From Clostridia bacterium (GTDB taxonomy: Bacteria > Bacillota > Clostridia > Christensenellales > CAG-138): a stretch of DNA of 63,256 bases. The translations under genes were made by a program, and so were the position numbers. The DNA lies in NCBI GenBank assembly GCA_017614315.1, contig JAGACA010000021.1, positions 1 to 63,256 on the forward strand. The letters are read 5' to 3'. Below are positions 26,084 to 34,707 of the stretch, piece by piece (position 1 is the stretch's first letter; the number at the start of each line of letters is the position of its first letter). The notes beneath the pieces were generated by a model. It was not told the origin of the DNA. It saw nothing but the letters and a program-made list of their open reading frames with translations, and searched no databases.

Positions 26084-26722
26084 ATGAGCGAATTCAAAAA
26101 CGTAACCGTCATCGACCATCCGCTGGTACAGCACAAGCTTGCTCTTTTAAGGGACAAGAACACGGGCACGAAGGATTTCCGCACCCTCTTGGGCGAGCTT
26201 TCGACGCTCATGGCGTATGAGGTCACCCGCGATCTGCCCCTTGACGAGGTGGAGATCGAGACCCCCGTCGCTCCGACCAAGGCGAAGATGCTCCTCTCCT
26301 GCAAGGTCGGAGTAGTTCCCATACTCCGCGCTGGTCTCGGCATGGCCGACGGCATAATGAGCCTTATCCCGACCGCCAAGATGGGTCATATCGGCCTCTT
26401 CCGCGATCCCGAGACGTTAAAGCCCGTTACCTATTACTGCAAGCTCCCCGCTGACGTTGAGGACCGCGACATAATCGTCGTCGACCCGATGCTCGCGACC
26501 GGCGGCTCCGCCTGCGAGGGCATAAGGAAGGTCAAGGAGGCCGGCTGCAAGTCCGTCCGCCTCATGTGCCTCGTATCCGTGCCCGAGGGCATAAGGGCCG
26601 TGCAGGCGATGCACCCCGACGTGAGGATCTACACCGCCGCGATCGACGATCACCTTAACGATCACGGCTATATCGTACCCGGTCTCGGCGACGCCGGCGA
26701 CCGTATCTTCGGTACGATGTAA
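26084..26722 (+). CDS. upp: Uracil phosphoribosyltransferase
   Basis: Salvages uracil to UMP with PRPP. At 212 residues it is complete. Identifying segments are [14 protein letters not shown] near the start, [10 protein letters not shown] and the PRPP loop [12 protein letters not shown], with the uracil-binding [13 protein letters not shown] at the end. The Shine-Dalgarno AGGAGG precedes the ATG at good spacing. A bidirectional terminator separates it from convergent murC. Confidence 0.98.
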   Translation: MSEFKNVTVIDHPLVQHKLALLRDKNTGTKDFRTLLGELSTLMAYEVTRDLPLDEVEIETPVAPTKAKMLLSCKVGVVPILRAGLGMADGIMSLIPTAKMGHIGLFRDPETLKPVTYYCKLPADVEDRDIIVVDPMLATGGSACEGIRKVKEAGCKSVRLMCLVSVPEGIRAVQAMHPDVRIYTAAIDDHLNDHGYIVPGLGDAGDRIFGTM

Positions 26723-26739
26723 ACGAGGATGAAAAACCG

Positions 26740-26765
26740 AAAACTCCGCCTGTCGGCGGAGTTTT
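26740..26765. terminator. Bidirectional terminator between upp and murC
   Basis: AAAACTCCGCC-TGTC-GGCGGAGTTTT, the same ACTCCGCC-type hairpin found after several genes in this window. Confidence 0.92.
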
Positions 26766-26789
26766 ATTATTATAAGGCTTCAAACAGGG

Positions 26790-28172
26790 TCACAGCAGCT
26801 TTTTCGTCTGGATGTACACGTCGCCGGAGCCGAGGGTCACGACTATGTCGCCGGGGATGGCGTTTTCCTTAAGCCAGTCGGATATCTCCTCGAACGTGGG
26901 AATGTAGATGGCGTTCCCCGTCGCCTCGTTGATGGCCTTCGCCATGTCGCGGGCGTGGACGGAGCCGTCGTCGACCTCGCGGCCGGGATAGATGTCGGGC
27001 ACGAGCACTTTTTCGACTCCCCTGAAGCAGTCGCCCTGATGTCCGCAGAAGAGCGTCTTCGCCCTGGTATAGCTGTTGCACTGGAATACGCAGTAGACGT
27101 GCTTATGCGGAGTGCGGAGCGCGGAATCGACCGCGGCGCGTATCTCGGCGGGGTGATGCGCGTAGTCGTGGAACACGCGAACGCCGTCCTTTTCGCCGTA
27201 ATATTCGAAGCGGCGGCGGGTGTTTTTGAATTCTGCGAGCGCGTTCGCCGCGGTATCGAAATCGGTGCCGTGCGAGAGGGCGACGGAAAGCGCCGCGATC
27301 GAGTTGAGCATGTTATGCCGGCCGGGAACGTGAAGCACGACGCGGCCGACCTTCGCCCCGCGGAACATGAGGTCGTAGGACGGACAGCCGAATTCGTCGT
27401 AGACGGCGTTTTCGGGATAATAATCGGGCGAATGATCTTTATCGAGGCCGTAGATCAGCTCGTTGACCCTGCCCTTGAACTCGGCGATAAGCCCGCGGAC
27501 GCGCTCGTCGTCAGCGCAGCCTATGAAGAGACCGCCGTCGGGGATCAGTTTGATGAATTTCCTGAAAGCGTCGGTGATATGGTCAATGTCCTTGAAATAA
27601 TCGAGGTGATCGTCGTCGATGTTGTTAATCAGCGCGACGGTCGGATGCAGGGTCAGGAAGCTTTCGACGTATTCGCACGCCTCGGTGATGAACAGGTCGC
27701 GCGCGCCGATCCTCGTTCCGCCCTTCAGGAATTCAACGAAGCCGCCCACGTGCACGGTCGCATCGAGGCCGCCCTTCTCGGCGATCAGCGCAAGCATGCT
27801 CGTGATGGTCGTCTTGCCGTGACAGCCGGCGATGCCGATGACGTCATGATAGCGTTCGCTTATCCAGCCGAGAGCCTCGGATCTTTCCATGTCTGGTATG
27901 CCGAGCTCGCGGGCGCGGACGCGCTCGGGGTTGTCGGGCTTTATCGCCGCCGACCAGATGACGAGGTCGCTTCCTTCAACGTTTTCGGCCTTCTGACCGA
28001 TCGAAACGGGGACGCCAATCTCCTTCAGCCTCTCGGTAAAGGGCGATTCGGCCTTGTCGCTTCCCTTCACCTCATAGCCGCGGGCGCGGAGTATCTGGGC
28101 AAGGCCGTTCATAGAACAGCCGCCTATGCCTATAAGATGTATCTTTTTGACGTTATCGAGATCACGATCCAT
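26790..28172 (-). CDS. murC: UDP-N-acetylmuramate--L-alanine ligase MurC
   Basis: Adds L-Ala to UDP-MurNAc in cytoplasmic peptidoglycan synthesis. The core starts MDRDLDNVKKIHLIGIGG, and GGAAGGAAAC lies 6 bases before that ATG. The UDP-binding N domain has GGCSMNGLA. The ATP loop is GIAGCHGKTTITS. The central domain holds EACEY and NNIDDDHLDY, and the ligase C domain YAHHPAEI. At 460 residues the core is full length. The frame continues upstream for 62 more codons behind a better Shine-Dalgarno (see the adjoining entry), so the true product may be 522 residues. Confidence 0.95.
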   Translation of the reverse strand: MDRDLDNVKKIHLIGIGGCSMNGLAQILRARGYEVKGSDKAESPFTERLKEIGVPVSIGQKAENVEGSDLVIWSAAIKPDNPERVRARELGIPDMERSEALGWISERYHDVIGIAGCHGKTTITSMLALIAEKGGLDATVHVGGFVEFLKGGTRIGARDLFITEACEYVESFLTLHPTVALINNIDDDHLDYFKDIDHITDAFRKFIKLIPDGGLFIGCADDERVRGLIAEFKGRVNELIYGLDKDHSPDYYPENAVYDEFGCPSYDLMFRGAKVGRVVLHVPGRHNMLNSIAALSVALSHGTDFDTAANALAEFKNTRRRFEYYGEKDGVRVFHDYAHHPAEIRAAVDSALRTPHKHVYCVFQCNSYTRAKTLFCGHQGDCFRGVEKVLVPDIYPGREVDDGSVHARDMAKAINEATGNAIYIPTFEEISDWLKENAIPGDIVVTLGSGDVYIQTKKLL

Positions 28173-28358
28173 GTTGTTTCCTTCCGGGGCAGTATATGCG
28201 CTTGTTGGTTCACGATTTCCACGACCTTTTAGGCCGTCTTGATTATCTGTCGAGGGCACGAATTTTCCATTAACAAAGCGGCCGGGTTTTCCGTTAACAT
28301 ACATAACAGTGTCACCGGCATGCCATGTAAACCTATCCATTTTATGTTCGTCCGACAA
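28173..28358 (-). other. In-frame N-terminal extension of murC behind a strong Shine-Dalgarno
   Basis: The murC frame stays open upstream to a TTG at 28358, preceded at 9 bases by a perfect AGGAGG (28373-28368). The 62 added residues include DTVMYVNGKPGRFVNGKF, with two near copies of VNGK. No stop separates them from MurC. By hand count only 24 of 62 codons end in G or C, clearly lower than the neighbouring murC core. It may be a real extra domain, a captured foreign fragment or a translated leader. I know of no MurC domain like it. Confidence 0.5.
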
Positions 28359-28467
28359 AACGTATTGCCTCCTAGTTTGTGCTGAAAGGCGGCAAGAATA
28401 TGAGTTTTCCTTTAGCCGATTAAGCTCAGAGGAAACAGCTGTTGAACATCGCTCGCCCACGACCTTT

Positions 28468-28497
28468 ATTATACTACATTCGGGATAAGGAACACAA
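28468..28497 (-). promoter_or_regulatory. murC promoter
   Basis: Reverse strand: -10 TATAAT (28473-28468), weak -35 TTGTGT (28497-28492), 18-base spacer. Transcription would start near 28461, leaving about 100 bases to the upstream TTG or 290 to the core ATG. Confidence 0.6.
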
Positions 28498-28723
28498 GAA
28501 GTAGCGTCTAAAAAATAAATCAGCGATTTTTTACAAAAACCGGGAACCGCGGGGGCTCTTCGCGCGTTATATGATCGAAAAGAGGAGCGAGGACCTCTTA
28601 ATACAGAGCGGGGACAGGCATATGCCCCGAAAAAAATGTTGGCCTTTCCTTCCTGAAAAAGACGCCGCGGCTCCGAAACTATCGGAGCCGCGGCCGTTTA
28701 TCGCCCGATTATCGGGAAAAAGG
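28498..28723. other. Gap between murC and the LRR cluster
   Basis: No gene is seen. The region is less GC-rich than its surroundings at 28498-28545. A perfect 12-bp hairpin GCCGCGGCTCCG/CGGAGCCGCGGC lies at 28664-28694 with a T-rich flank only on its reverse-strand side. A smaller palindrome CCCGATTATCGGG is at 28704-28716. Confidence 0.5.
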
Positions 28724-28751
28724 TTGACAGAAGGCATACGCGCAGTATAAA
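28724..28751 (+). promoter_or_regulatory. Promoter of LRR-dockerin gene 1
   Basis: Perfect -35 TTGACA (28724-28729), 16-base spacer, -10 TATAAA (28746-28751). The Shine-Dalgarno AAGGAGG follows about 8 bases before the ATG. Confidence 0.8.
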
Positions 28752-28782
28752 ATTATATATATGACAGAAGGAGGTATGACGA

Positions 28783-31044
28783 ATGAAAAAACGCTTTTTG
28801 GCTTTGTTCACCGCGTCATTGATGATAATCTTATTCGCGCTGCCGGCGTCCGCGCTTCACGGGGCGATCCCGACGCGCTACGACACGCCCGCGGGGTATA
28901 ACGATCACGACTATCAGAAGATGGTTGCCTTCCTCGAACAGGAGAGATCTTTCACCTTATACGGTTCCGATAATATTTATACCGTGAAAAACGGGGAATG
29001 CATCGCGGTATACGGAACCGAGTACAGCCCGACCGATCCCGATACATGGGGAGGCCTCACGTGGGAAGAAATCGGCGGAGAAAAGAGGCTGACCAAGATC
29101 AACTGGCCGTACAAATCGGTCTACGGCGATATGGACGTTTCCGGACTCGACGAGCTGACCTCGCTGACTCTGAACAACAGCAGCTATATCGTCTCGATCG
29201 ACGTGTCGAACTGCGGGAAGCTTGAAACGCTTAAAGCCTATTCAAACTCCGACATGACGAAGCTTTCCGTCAAAAACACCCCTGTCAGAACGGTCGATTG
29301 CTACAATTCCGCCTTGACCGAGCTCGACATTTCCGGATGCGCAGTGCTTGAATCGCTTAACTGCTATACCAACGCGCTGACGGAGCTCGACGTATCGGGC
29401 TGCGCCAAGCTTGAAAGGCTAAGCTGTTATACCAATGCGCTGACAAAACTCAACGTATCCGGCTGCACGGAGCTGTATAGGCTCTCCTGCCACGAAAACC
29501 AGCTGACTGCGCTCAACGTTTCGGGCTGTACCGGGCTTGAAGAGCTCTATTGCTATAAAAACCTGCTTGCGTCGCTCGATATCTCCGGCTGCACTGAGCT
29601 CTATCTGCTTTCCTGCTACGAGAATCAGCTGACGGCGCTCGACTTATCGGACTGTCCCGACCTCGAGACGCTGGATTGTCATGCAAACCGGCTTGCATCG
29701 CTCGACGTCGCGGGAAAAACCGAGCTCGAAACGCTGTACTGCCATAATAACCTGCTGACCGACATCAGCGTCACCGGTCTGCCGAAACTCGGCAAATTCT
29801 ATTGCCATGAAAACGGGCTGACCCTGATCGACCTCACGGGCTGCAGTAAGCTCACGGAGTTTTCGTGCCACAATAACCCGCTGGACGAACTGGATCTTAC
29901 TCCCTGCACGAACCTTGAAAAACTTTGGTGCAACGACTGCGGGGTGCTCGAGCTTGATATGACCCCCTGCCCCAAACTCACGATCGTCAACTGCTCGGGC
30001 AACGCGCTTGCCGCGCTCGACCTGTCGGGGAATACCGCTCTTAAACAGCTGTTCTGTTCCGGGAACGGTTTTACGTCGCTTGACCTTGCTCCCGTGACAC
30101 TGCTCCAAATACTTGACTGCTCGAAAAACGCGCTGACGGAGCTCGACTTAACTCCGTGCACGAAGCTTACGACTGTCACCGCGAACGACAACAAGCTTGC
30201 CGCGCTCAACTTGACTCAGTGCGAGAAGCTTGTGAATCTCACCGCGAACGGCAACAAGCTGACCGCGCTCGACCTCGGCAACTGCACAAGCCTGAAAAAC
30301 GTCAACGTTTCCGAAAACCTGCTGACCGCGCTCGACCTGTCGCAGAACACAAAGCTTTCACAGCTTTACTGCTTCGGAAACAAGATCGCCTCCCTCGATC
30401 TTACCGCAAGCCCGAATATACAGACCGTCGTGTGCTATGACAACCTTTTGACGACGCTCACCGTCGCGGGACTTGACGAGATGCGCGCTCTGCTCTGTTG
30501 GGGCAACCTCCTCACCGAGCTTGATCTTACCGACTGCGATTACCTCGTAATGCTCGCCTGCAGCGGGAACCCGCTCAAGACGCTGATACTGGAAGGCTAT
30601 AACACCCTGTGGCTCGACAGGCTCACCGCCGGCGAAGGCGGCACGATCGGGTATGACACCGGCGAGCTCACCGACGAAGGTCAGTACGTCAATTCCAAAT
30701 ACAAGGCGACGGCCGTCGCGGACGACGGATACCATTTCGTCGGCTGGTACACAGCGGACGGCACGCTGATAACGGCCAATCCCGTGCTTACGGTCGACGA
30801 TACGGACGATACGCAGAAGGTCGTCGAAGCGAGATTCGCGGCCGGAGCGGGCGTGCTCGGCGATGTTGACGGAAACGGCGCGGTCGAGGCGACGGACGCT
30901 CTCCTCGCCCTCCGCATGGCGATGGGGATCATCGCCGTTCCCGACGACATATCGCGCGCCGACGTCGACGGCAGCGGCGCGATCGAGGCGACCGACGCGC
31001 TGCTCATACTGAGATACGCGATGGGGATAATCGATCACTTCTAA
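28783..31044 (+). CDS. Secreted leucine-rich-repeat protein with C-terminal dockerin (copy 1, 23 repeats)
   Basis: A 753-residue exported protein. A Sec signal peptide ends at PASA (about 24). The mature N-terminus has IPTRYDTPAGYNDHDYQK, shared by all three paralogs. About 23 tandem 21-residue leucine-rich repeats follow (about 125-610), each close to LxxLxCxxNxLTxLDLSGC. An InlB B-repeat-like region (about 620-690) holds GWYTADGTLI. The last 61 residues are a type I dockerin with two calcium loops (DVDGNGAVEATD and DVDGSGAIEATD). Dockerins bind cohesins on scaffoldins or the cell surface. The role, perhaps adhesion or complex assembly, is inference. Confidence 0.9.
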   Translation: MKKRFLALFTASLMIILFALPASALHGAIPTRYDTPAGYNDHDYQKMVAFLEQERSFTLYGSDNIYTVKNGECIAVYGTEYSPTDPDTWGGLTWEEIGGEKRLTKINWPYKSVYGDMDVSGLDELTSLTLNNSSYIVSIDVSNCGKLETLKAYSNSDMTKLSVKNTPVRTVDCYNSALTELDISGCAVLESLNCYTNALTELDVSGCAKLERLSCYTNALTKLNVSGCTELYRLSCHENQLTALNVSGCTGLEELYCYKNLLASLDISGCTELYLLSCYENQLTALDLSDCPDLETLDCHANRLASLDVAGKTELETLYCHNNLLTDISVTGLPKLGKFYCHENGLTLIDLTGCSKLTEFSCHNNPLDELDLTPCTNLEKLWCNDCGVLELDMTPCPKLTIVNCSGNALAALDLSGNTALKQLFCSGNGFTSLDLAPVTLLQILDCSKNALTELDLTPCTKLTTVTANDNKLAALNLTQCEKLVNLTANGNKLTALDLGNCTSLKNVNVSENLLTALDLSQNTKLSQLYCFGNKIASLDLTASPNIQTVVCYDNLLTTLTVAGLDEMRALLCWGNLLTELDLTDCDYLVMLACSGNPLKTLILEGYNTLWLDRLTAGEGGTIGYDTGELTDEGQYVNSKYKATAVADDGYHFVGWYTADGTLITANPVLTVDDTDDTQKVVEARFAAGAGVLGDVDGNGAVEATDALLALRMAMGIIAVPDDISRADVDGSGAIEATDALLILRYAMGIIDHF

Positions 31045-31045
31045 T

Positions 31046-31077
31046 GAATACTGAAGACTGAAAAACGAAAAATGAAT
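31046..31077 (+). repeat. 32-bp post-gene repeat, copy A
   Basis: Begins GAATACTGAAGACTGAAAAA and continues to AATGAAT. It lies directly after LRR gene 1 and before its terminator. Near-identical copies follow LRR genes 2 and 3, and one lies in reverse at 53166-53197. Confidence 0.8.
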
Positions 31078-31087
31078 GATTGACGTG

Positions 31088-31114
31088 AAAACTCCGCCGG
31101 CAGGCGGAGTTTTT
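31088..31114 (+). terminator. Terminator after LRR gene 1
   Basis: AAAACTCCGCC-GGCA-GGCGGAGTTTTT. Confidence 0.92.
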
Positions 31115-31135
31115 GTAATACAGACTGTAAAAGTG

Positions 31136-31164
31136 TTGACTGCCGGAAAAGCTCGGTATATAAT
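31136..31164 (+). promoter_or_regulatory. Promoter of LRR-dockerin gene 2
   Basis: -35 TTGACT (31136-31141), 17-base spacer, -10 TATAAT (31159-31164). The surrounding 100 bases closely match those upstream of gene 3. Confidence 0.85.
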
Positions 31165-31215
31165 CGGAAGAAGGAAATATACACGTTAAAGCCGACGAGC
31201 GGGGAGGTAAAAGCT

Positions 31216-33099
31216 ATGACAAAACGATTACTGGCTGTTTGCATCGCAGCGCTGTTCATTGTCTCGTCGCTTCCTGCGTTCGCTCTCAACGGCGCGATAC
31301 CGACGCGCTTCGACACGCCCGAGGGATATAACGATCACGACTATCAGAAGCTCGTTGAGTTCCTCGAGATCGAGGACGCGGAAGGCGTCAAGAACGGAAC
31401 GAAGCTGAACGAAGAATACGATCCCGCCGATCCCGAATCCTGGGGCAAAGTGAGTTGGGAGGAGACGCGCTCGGAGAAAAAGCTTGTCGCGATAAGCTGG
31501 GAGAACGCCGACATTACCGGCGCGCTTGACGTATCCGGATGCGAGTCGCTTTTCCGCCTTACCTGCACGGACTGCGGGATAACCTCGATGGATGCGTCGG
31601 ACTGCACGTCGCTGAATACGCTCGACTGTTCCGCAAACGCGCTCGGGACGCTTACGGTCAAGAACTCGACGGTCAAAACGATCAACTGCAGCGGCAACGA
31701 GCTGACCGAGCTCGATTTTGAGGCGCTTCCGAGCCTCGAAGCGCTCGACTGCTCCGCCAATGAGCTCGCGGCGCTCGACGTTTCGGCGTTCACGGAGCTC
31801 ACGGCGCTTTCGTGCGGCGACAATCGGCTGACCGAGCTCGATCTTTCGGGACTTACCCTGCTTACGACCCTTTCATGCGGCGAAAATCAGATCGAGGCGC
31901 TCGATCTGTCCGACTGCGCGGCGCTCACCGAGCTTTACTGCGGGGATAACGCGCTGACCGGGCTCGACGTTTCCTTCTGCCCCGCTCTTGAGGCCCTCTC
32001 CTTCGGCGGCAACGCCATAACGGCGCTCAACGCTTCCGGCCTGACCGCGCTCGTGACGCTCGAAGCGGACGGCAATGTGCTCGAGTCGCTCGACGTATCC
32101 GGCTGTACGGCGCTGACATATATCGACGTAAGCTGCGGCAGCCTGACGTCGCTCGACGTATCGGACTGCGCGGCGCTTCAAAAGCTTTACTGCCAGGAAA
32201 ACGAGTTGACTTCGCTCACCGTTTCGGGCTGCGCGGCGCTCGAGGAGCTCTGCTGTCAGGAAAACGAGCTGACTTCGCTCGATGTATCGGGCTGCGCGGC
32301 GCTTTCCTCCCTTCACTGCAATATGAACGCTCTGACCGAGCTCGAGGTCGGGACGCTTTCCGCCCTTGTCGAGCTCAACTGCTCCGACAACGCGCTGACC
32401 TCGCTCGACCTGTCGGGGCTCGGGGAGCTCGAACTTGTCGAGGCCGGGGACAACAGCCTTTCGGAGATCGGCTTCGGCGGCTGCGCGAAGCTCCGTTACG
32501 TCAACGTTTCGGGGAACTTTATTACCGCGCTCGACCTCTTCGAGCTGATGGCTCTCGAGAGCCTGTACTGCGCCGACAACCTTCTTACAGAGATCAACAT
32601 ATCCGGGCTCGGGGAGCTAACGGAGCTTTTCTGCCAGGGGAACCCCCTGACGAGGCTCATAATGGAGGACTGCCGAAACCTTGCTTTCGAAAGGATCACC
32701 GCCGCGGAGGGAGGCACCTTTGCGGCAGGCGGGCCTGACGAGAACGGCGAATTGACGGATACCGACAGCAAGATCACCGCGTACGCGGATGCGGGTATGC
32801 GGTTTGCCGGCTGGTATACCTCGGACGGCGAGCTGATATCCACGTCCGCAACTCTGTCGGCTGACGATACCGACGAGACGGTCGTCGAGGCGAGGTTCAC
32901 GCTCGGCATACCCGGCGATGTCGACGGCAACGGCGCGATCGAGGCGTCCGACGCGCTCCTCGCCCTTCGCATGGCGATGGGGATACTCGAGATCCCGGAA
33001 AGGATATCGCATATCGACGTGGACGGGAACGGCGCAGTCGAGGCGTCCGACGCGCTGCTCATATTGAGATACGCGATGGGGATAATCGATCACTTTTAA
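31216..33099 (+). CDS. Secreted leucine-rich-repeat protein with C-terminal dockerin (copy 2, 18 repeats)
   Basis: A 627-residue paralog of copy 1. The signal peptide ends at PAFA (about 23). The IPTRFDTPEGYNDHDYQK block is conserved. About 18 repeats of 21 residues follow, again with a Cys at the position after the second leucine in most. A B-repeat-like region with GWYTSDGELI precedes the dockerin, whose calcium loops read DVDGNGAIEASD and DVDGNGAVEASD. Residues at loop positions 10-11 are Ala-Ser, not Ala-Thr as in copy 1. Signal peptide and 5' flank match copy 3 more closely than copy 1. Confidence 0.9.
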   Translation: MTKRLLAVCIAALFIVSSLPAFALNGAIPTRFDTPEGYNDHDYQKLVEFLEIEDAEGVKNGTKLNEEYDPADPESWGKVSWEETRSEKKLVAISWENADITGALDVSGCESLFRLTCTDCGITSMDASDCTSLNTLDCSANALGTLTVKNSTVKTINCSGNELTELDFEALPSLEALDCSANELAALDVSAFTELTALSCGDNRLTELDLSGLTLLTTLSCGENQIEALDLSDCAALTELYCGDNALTGLDVSFCPALEALSFGGNAITALNASGLTALVTLEADGNVLESLDVSGCTALTYIDVSCGSLTSLDVSDCAALQKLYCQENELTSLTVSGCAALEELCCQENELTSLDVSGCAALSSLHCNMNALTELEVGTLSALVELNCSDNALTSLDLSGLGELELVEAGDNSLSEIGFGGCAKLRYVNVSGNFITALDLFELMALESLYCADNLLTEINISGLGELTELFCQGNPLTRLIMEDCRNLAFERITAAEGGTFAAGGPDENGELTDTDSKITAYADAGMRFAGWYTSDGELISTSATLSADDTDETVVEARFTLGIPGDVDGNGAIEASDALLALRMAMGILEIPERISHIDVDGNGAVEASDALLILRYAMGIIDHF

Positions 33100-33100
33100 T

Positions 33101-33132
33101 GAATACTGAAGACTGAAAAACGAATAATGAAT
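33101..33132 (+). repeat. 32-bp post-gene repeat, copy B
   Basis: Same element as at 31046, differing by one base (GAATAATGAAT in place of GAAAAATGAAT at the 3' end). Confidence 0.8.
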
Positions 33133-33142
33133 GATTGACGTG

Positions 33143-33170
33143 AAAACTCCGCCGGCAGGCGGGGCTTTTT
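33143..33170 (+). terminator. Terminator after LRR gene 2
   Basis: AAAACTCCGCC-GGCA-GGCGGGGCTTTTT, with a G-U and a mismatch at the stem base. Confidence 0.88.
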
Positions 33171-33191
33171 GCAATACCGACTGCAAAAGTG

Positions 33192-33220
33192 TTGACGGCC
33201 GGGGGAGCTCGGTATATAAT
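33192..33220 (+). promoter_or_regulatory. Promoter of LRR-dockerin gene 3
   Basis: -35 TTGACG (33192-33197), 17-base spacer, -10 TATAAT (33215-33220); nearly the same as the promoter of gene 2, so it was duplicated with the gene. Confidence 0.85.
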
Positions 33221-33271
33221 CGAAAGAAAGAATAATGCTCGTAAAAGCCGACGGGCGGGGAGGTAAACAAC

Positions 33272-34549
33272 ATGACAAAACGATTACTGGCTGTTTGCAT
33301 CGCAGCGCTGTTCATTGTAGCGTCGCTGCCGGCGTCCGCGCTCCGCGGGACGATCCCGACGCGCTACGCCACGCCCGCGGGGTACAACGATCACGATTAT
33401 CAGAAGCTCATCGCATTTCTTGAAAAGACCGACGCGGACGGCGTAAAGAATGGAACGAAGATCATTTCGAGTTACGATCCGGCGGATCCGGCTATGTGGT
33501 GGAGCTCGAACACGTATACGGGCTTCAAGTGGAAACAGATCGGGGACAGCAAAAGGATCTATATGATCATCATGAAACAAAAGGGCGTCGTCGGCCCTCT
33601 CGATCTGTCGGGCTGTACCGAGCTTAACAGGATCGAATGCTCGCACAATCCGCTGCTTTCCGCCATCGACGTGAGCGGAGACGCCGCACTTGAGGAATTC
33701 AACTGCCAGGATACCGGGATCACCGCCATCGATCTGACCGACAACACCAACCTTATGTATTTTTACTGCGGCGACAACCAGCTTACTGAACTCGACGTAT
33801 CGAACAACACCAAACTGTATTGGATCTTCTGCGAAAACAACGCGCTGACCTCGCTCGACGTTTCGAAAAACGTCATGCTTGCGAGCCTTGACTGCTCGGG
33901 CAACGCACTGAACTCGATCGACATATCGAACAACACCGCGGTTTGGGATCTCGATTGCTCCGACAATCAGCTGACGTCGCTCGACTTATCGAAAAACACC
34001 GAGCTCAAGTATGTCAAATGCATGGACAACTCGCTGACGAAGCTTGACCTTACGAACAGCCCCAAGCTCAAGGATCTTGACTGCAAGGGCAACCGCATAA
34101 CGGAGATCACCCTTGCGGAAGGAACGGCCTTGAGTTTCGTATCCGTCAAGGCGGCAAACGGAGGCACCGTCGCTTTCTATTACACTATAAACGATCAGAC
34201 GTGGGATTACGATTCCTTCGTGACGGCTGTGCCGGACGACGGGAACGGCTTTCTCGGGTGGTATTCTGACAGCGGCGAGCTTTTGTCCGACAGCGCGACT
34301 CTCGCCTGCGCTTCCGCGAACGAGATCGGAGAGCAGAGGATCATCGCGAGATTCTCCATTCTCGGCGACGTCGACGGAAACGGCGCAGTCGAGGCTTCGG
34401 ACGCGCTCCTTGCCCTAAGGATGGCGATGAGCATCATCGATACTCCCGCCGATATCTCCCTTATCGACGTCGATAAAAACGGCAAGGTCGAGGCATCGGA
34501 TGCGCTCCTCATACTGAGATACGCGATGGGGATAATCGATCACTTTTAA
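33272..34549 (+). CDS. Secreted leucine-rich-repeat protein with C-terminal dockerin (copy 3, about 8 repeats)
   Basis: The shortest paralog at 425 residues. The signal peptide (ending PASA, about 23) is almost identical to copy 2. The GYNDHDYQK block and YDPADPAMWW follow. Only about 8 leucine-rich repeats are present, with Asn-Asn more often ending each repeat. A shortened B-repeat-like region with GWYSDSGELL leads to a dockerin with DVDGNGAVEASD and DVDKNGKVEASD. All three proteins end in the same LRYAMGIIDHF. Repeat number shrinks 23, 18, 8 along the cluster. Confidence 0.9.
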   Translation: MTKRLLAVCIAALFIVASLPASALRGTIPTRYATPAGYNDHDYQKLIAFLEKTDADGVKNGTKIISSYDPADPAMWWSSNTYTGFKWKQIGDSKRIYMIIMKQKGVVGPLDLSGCTELNRIECSHNPLLSAIDVSGDAALEEFNCQDTGITAIDLTDNTNLMYFYCGDNQLTELDVSNNTKLYWIFCENNALTSLDVSKNVMLASLDCSGNALNSIDISNNTAVWDLDCSDNQLTSLDLSKNTELKYVKCMDNSLTKLDLTNSPKLKDLDCKGNRITEITLAEGTALSFVSVKAANGGTVAFYYTINDQTWDYDSFVTAVPDDGNGFLGWYSDSGELLSDSATLACASANEIGEQRIIARFSILGDVDGNGAVEASDALLALRMAMSIIDTPADISLIDVDKNGKVEASDALLILRYAMGIIDHF

Positions 34550-34550
34550 T

Positions 34551-34582
34551 GAATACTGAAGACTGAAAAACGAATAATGAAT
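34551..34582 (+). repeat. 32-bp post-gene repeat, copy C
   Basis: Same element as copy B, directly after LRR gene 3. Confidence 0.8.
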
Positions 34583-34593
34583 AATTGATGAAG

Positions 34594-34619
34594 AAACTCC
34601 GCCAGTCGGCGGAGTTTTT
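34594..34619 (+). terminator. Terminator after LRR gene 3
   Basis: AAACTCCGCC-AGTC-GGCGGAGTTTTT. Confidence 0.92.
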
Positions 34620-34645
34620 GCATTAGTCGCGGCGCGGTTTTCTTC

Positions 34646-34674
34646 TTGCCGACGGGAACGATTGGTGATATAAT
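34646..34674 (+). promoter_or_regulatory. Promoter of the AEC transporter gene
   Basis: -35 TTGCCG (34646-34651), 17-base spacer, -10 TATAAT (34669-34674). Confidence 0.7.
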
Positions 34675-34707
34675 AAACTGTACGAATATGCTCATTCGGG
34701 GGAAGAA

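Noticed and set aside
26955-28232. Forward open frame of 425 codons opposite murC
   Set aside because: Mirror frame of murC; low-complexity composition and no start signal.
28664-28694. Perfect 12-bp hairpin as a terminator for a forward gene
   Set aside because: There is no forward gene upstream to terminate, and the T-rich flank lies on the reverse-strand side.
29200-32650. Periodic repeats that could suggest a CRISPR array
   Set aside because: The period is 63 bases, in frame, and encodes 21-residue leucine-rich repeats; spacers and identical direct repeats are absent.
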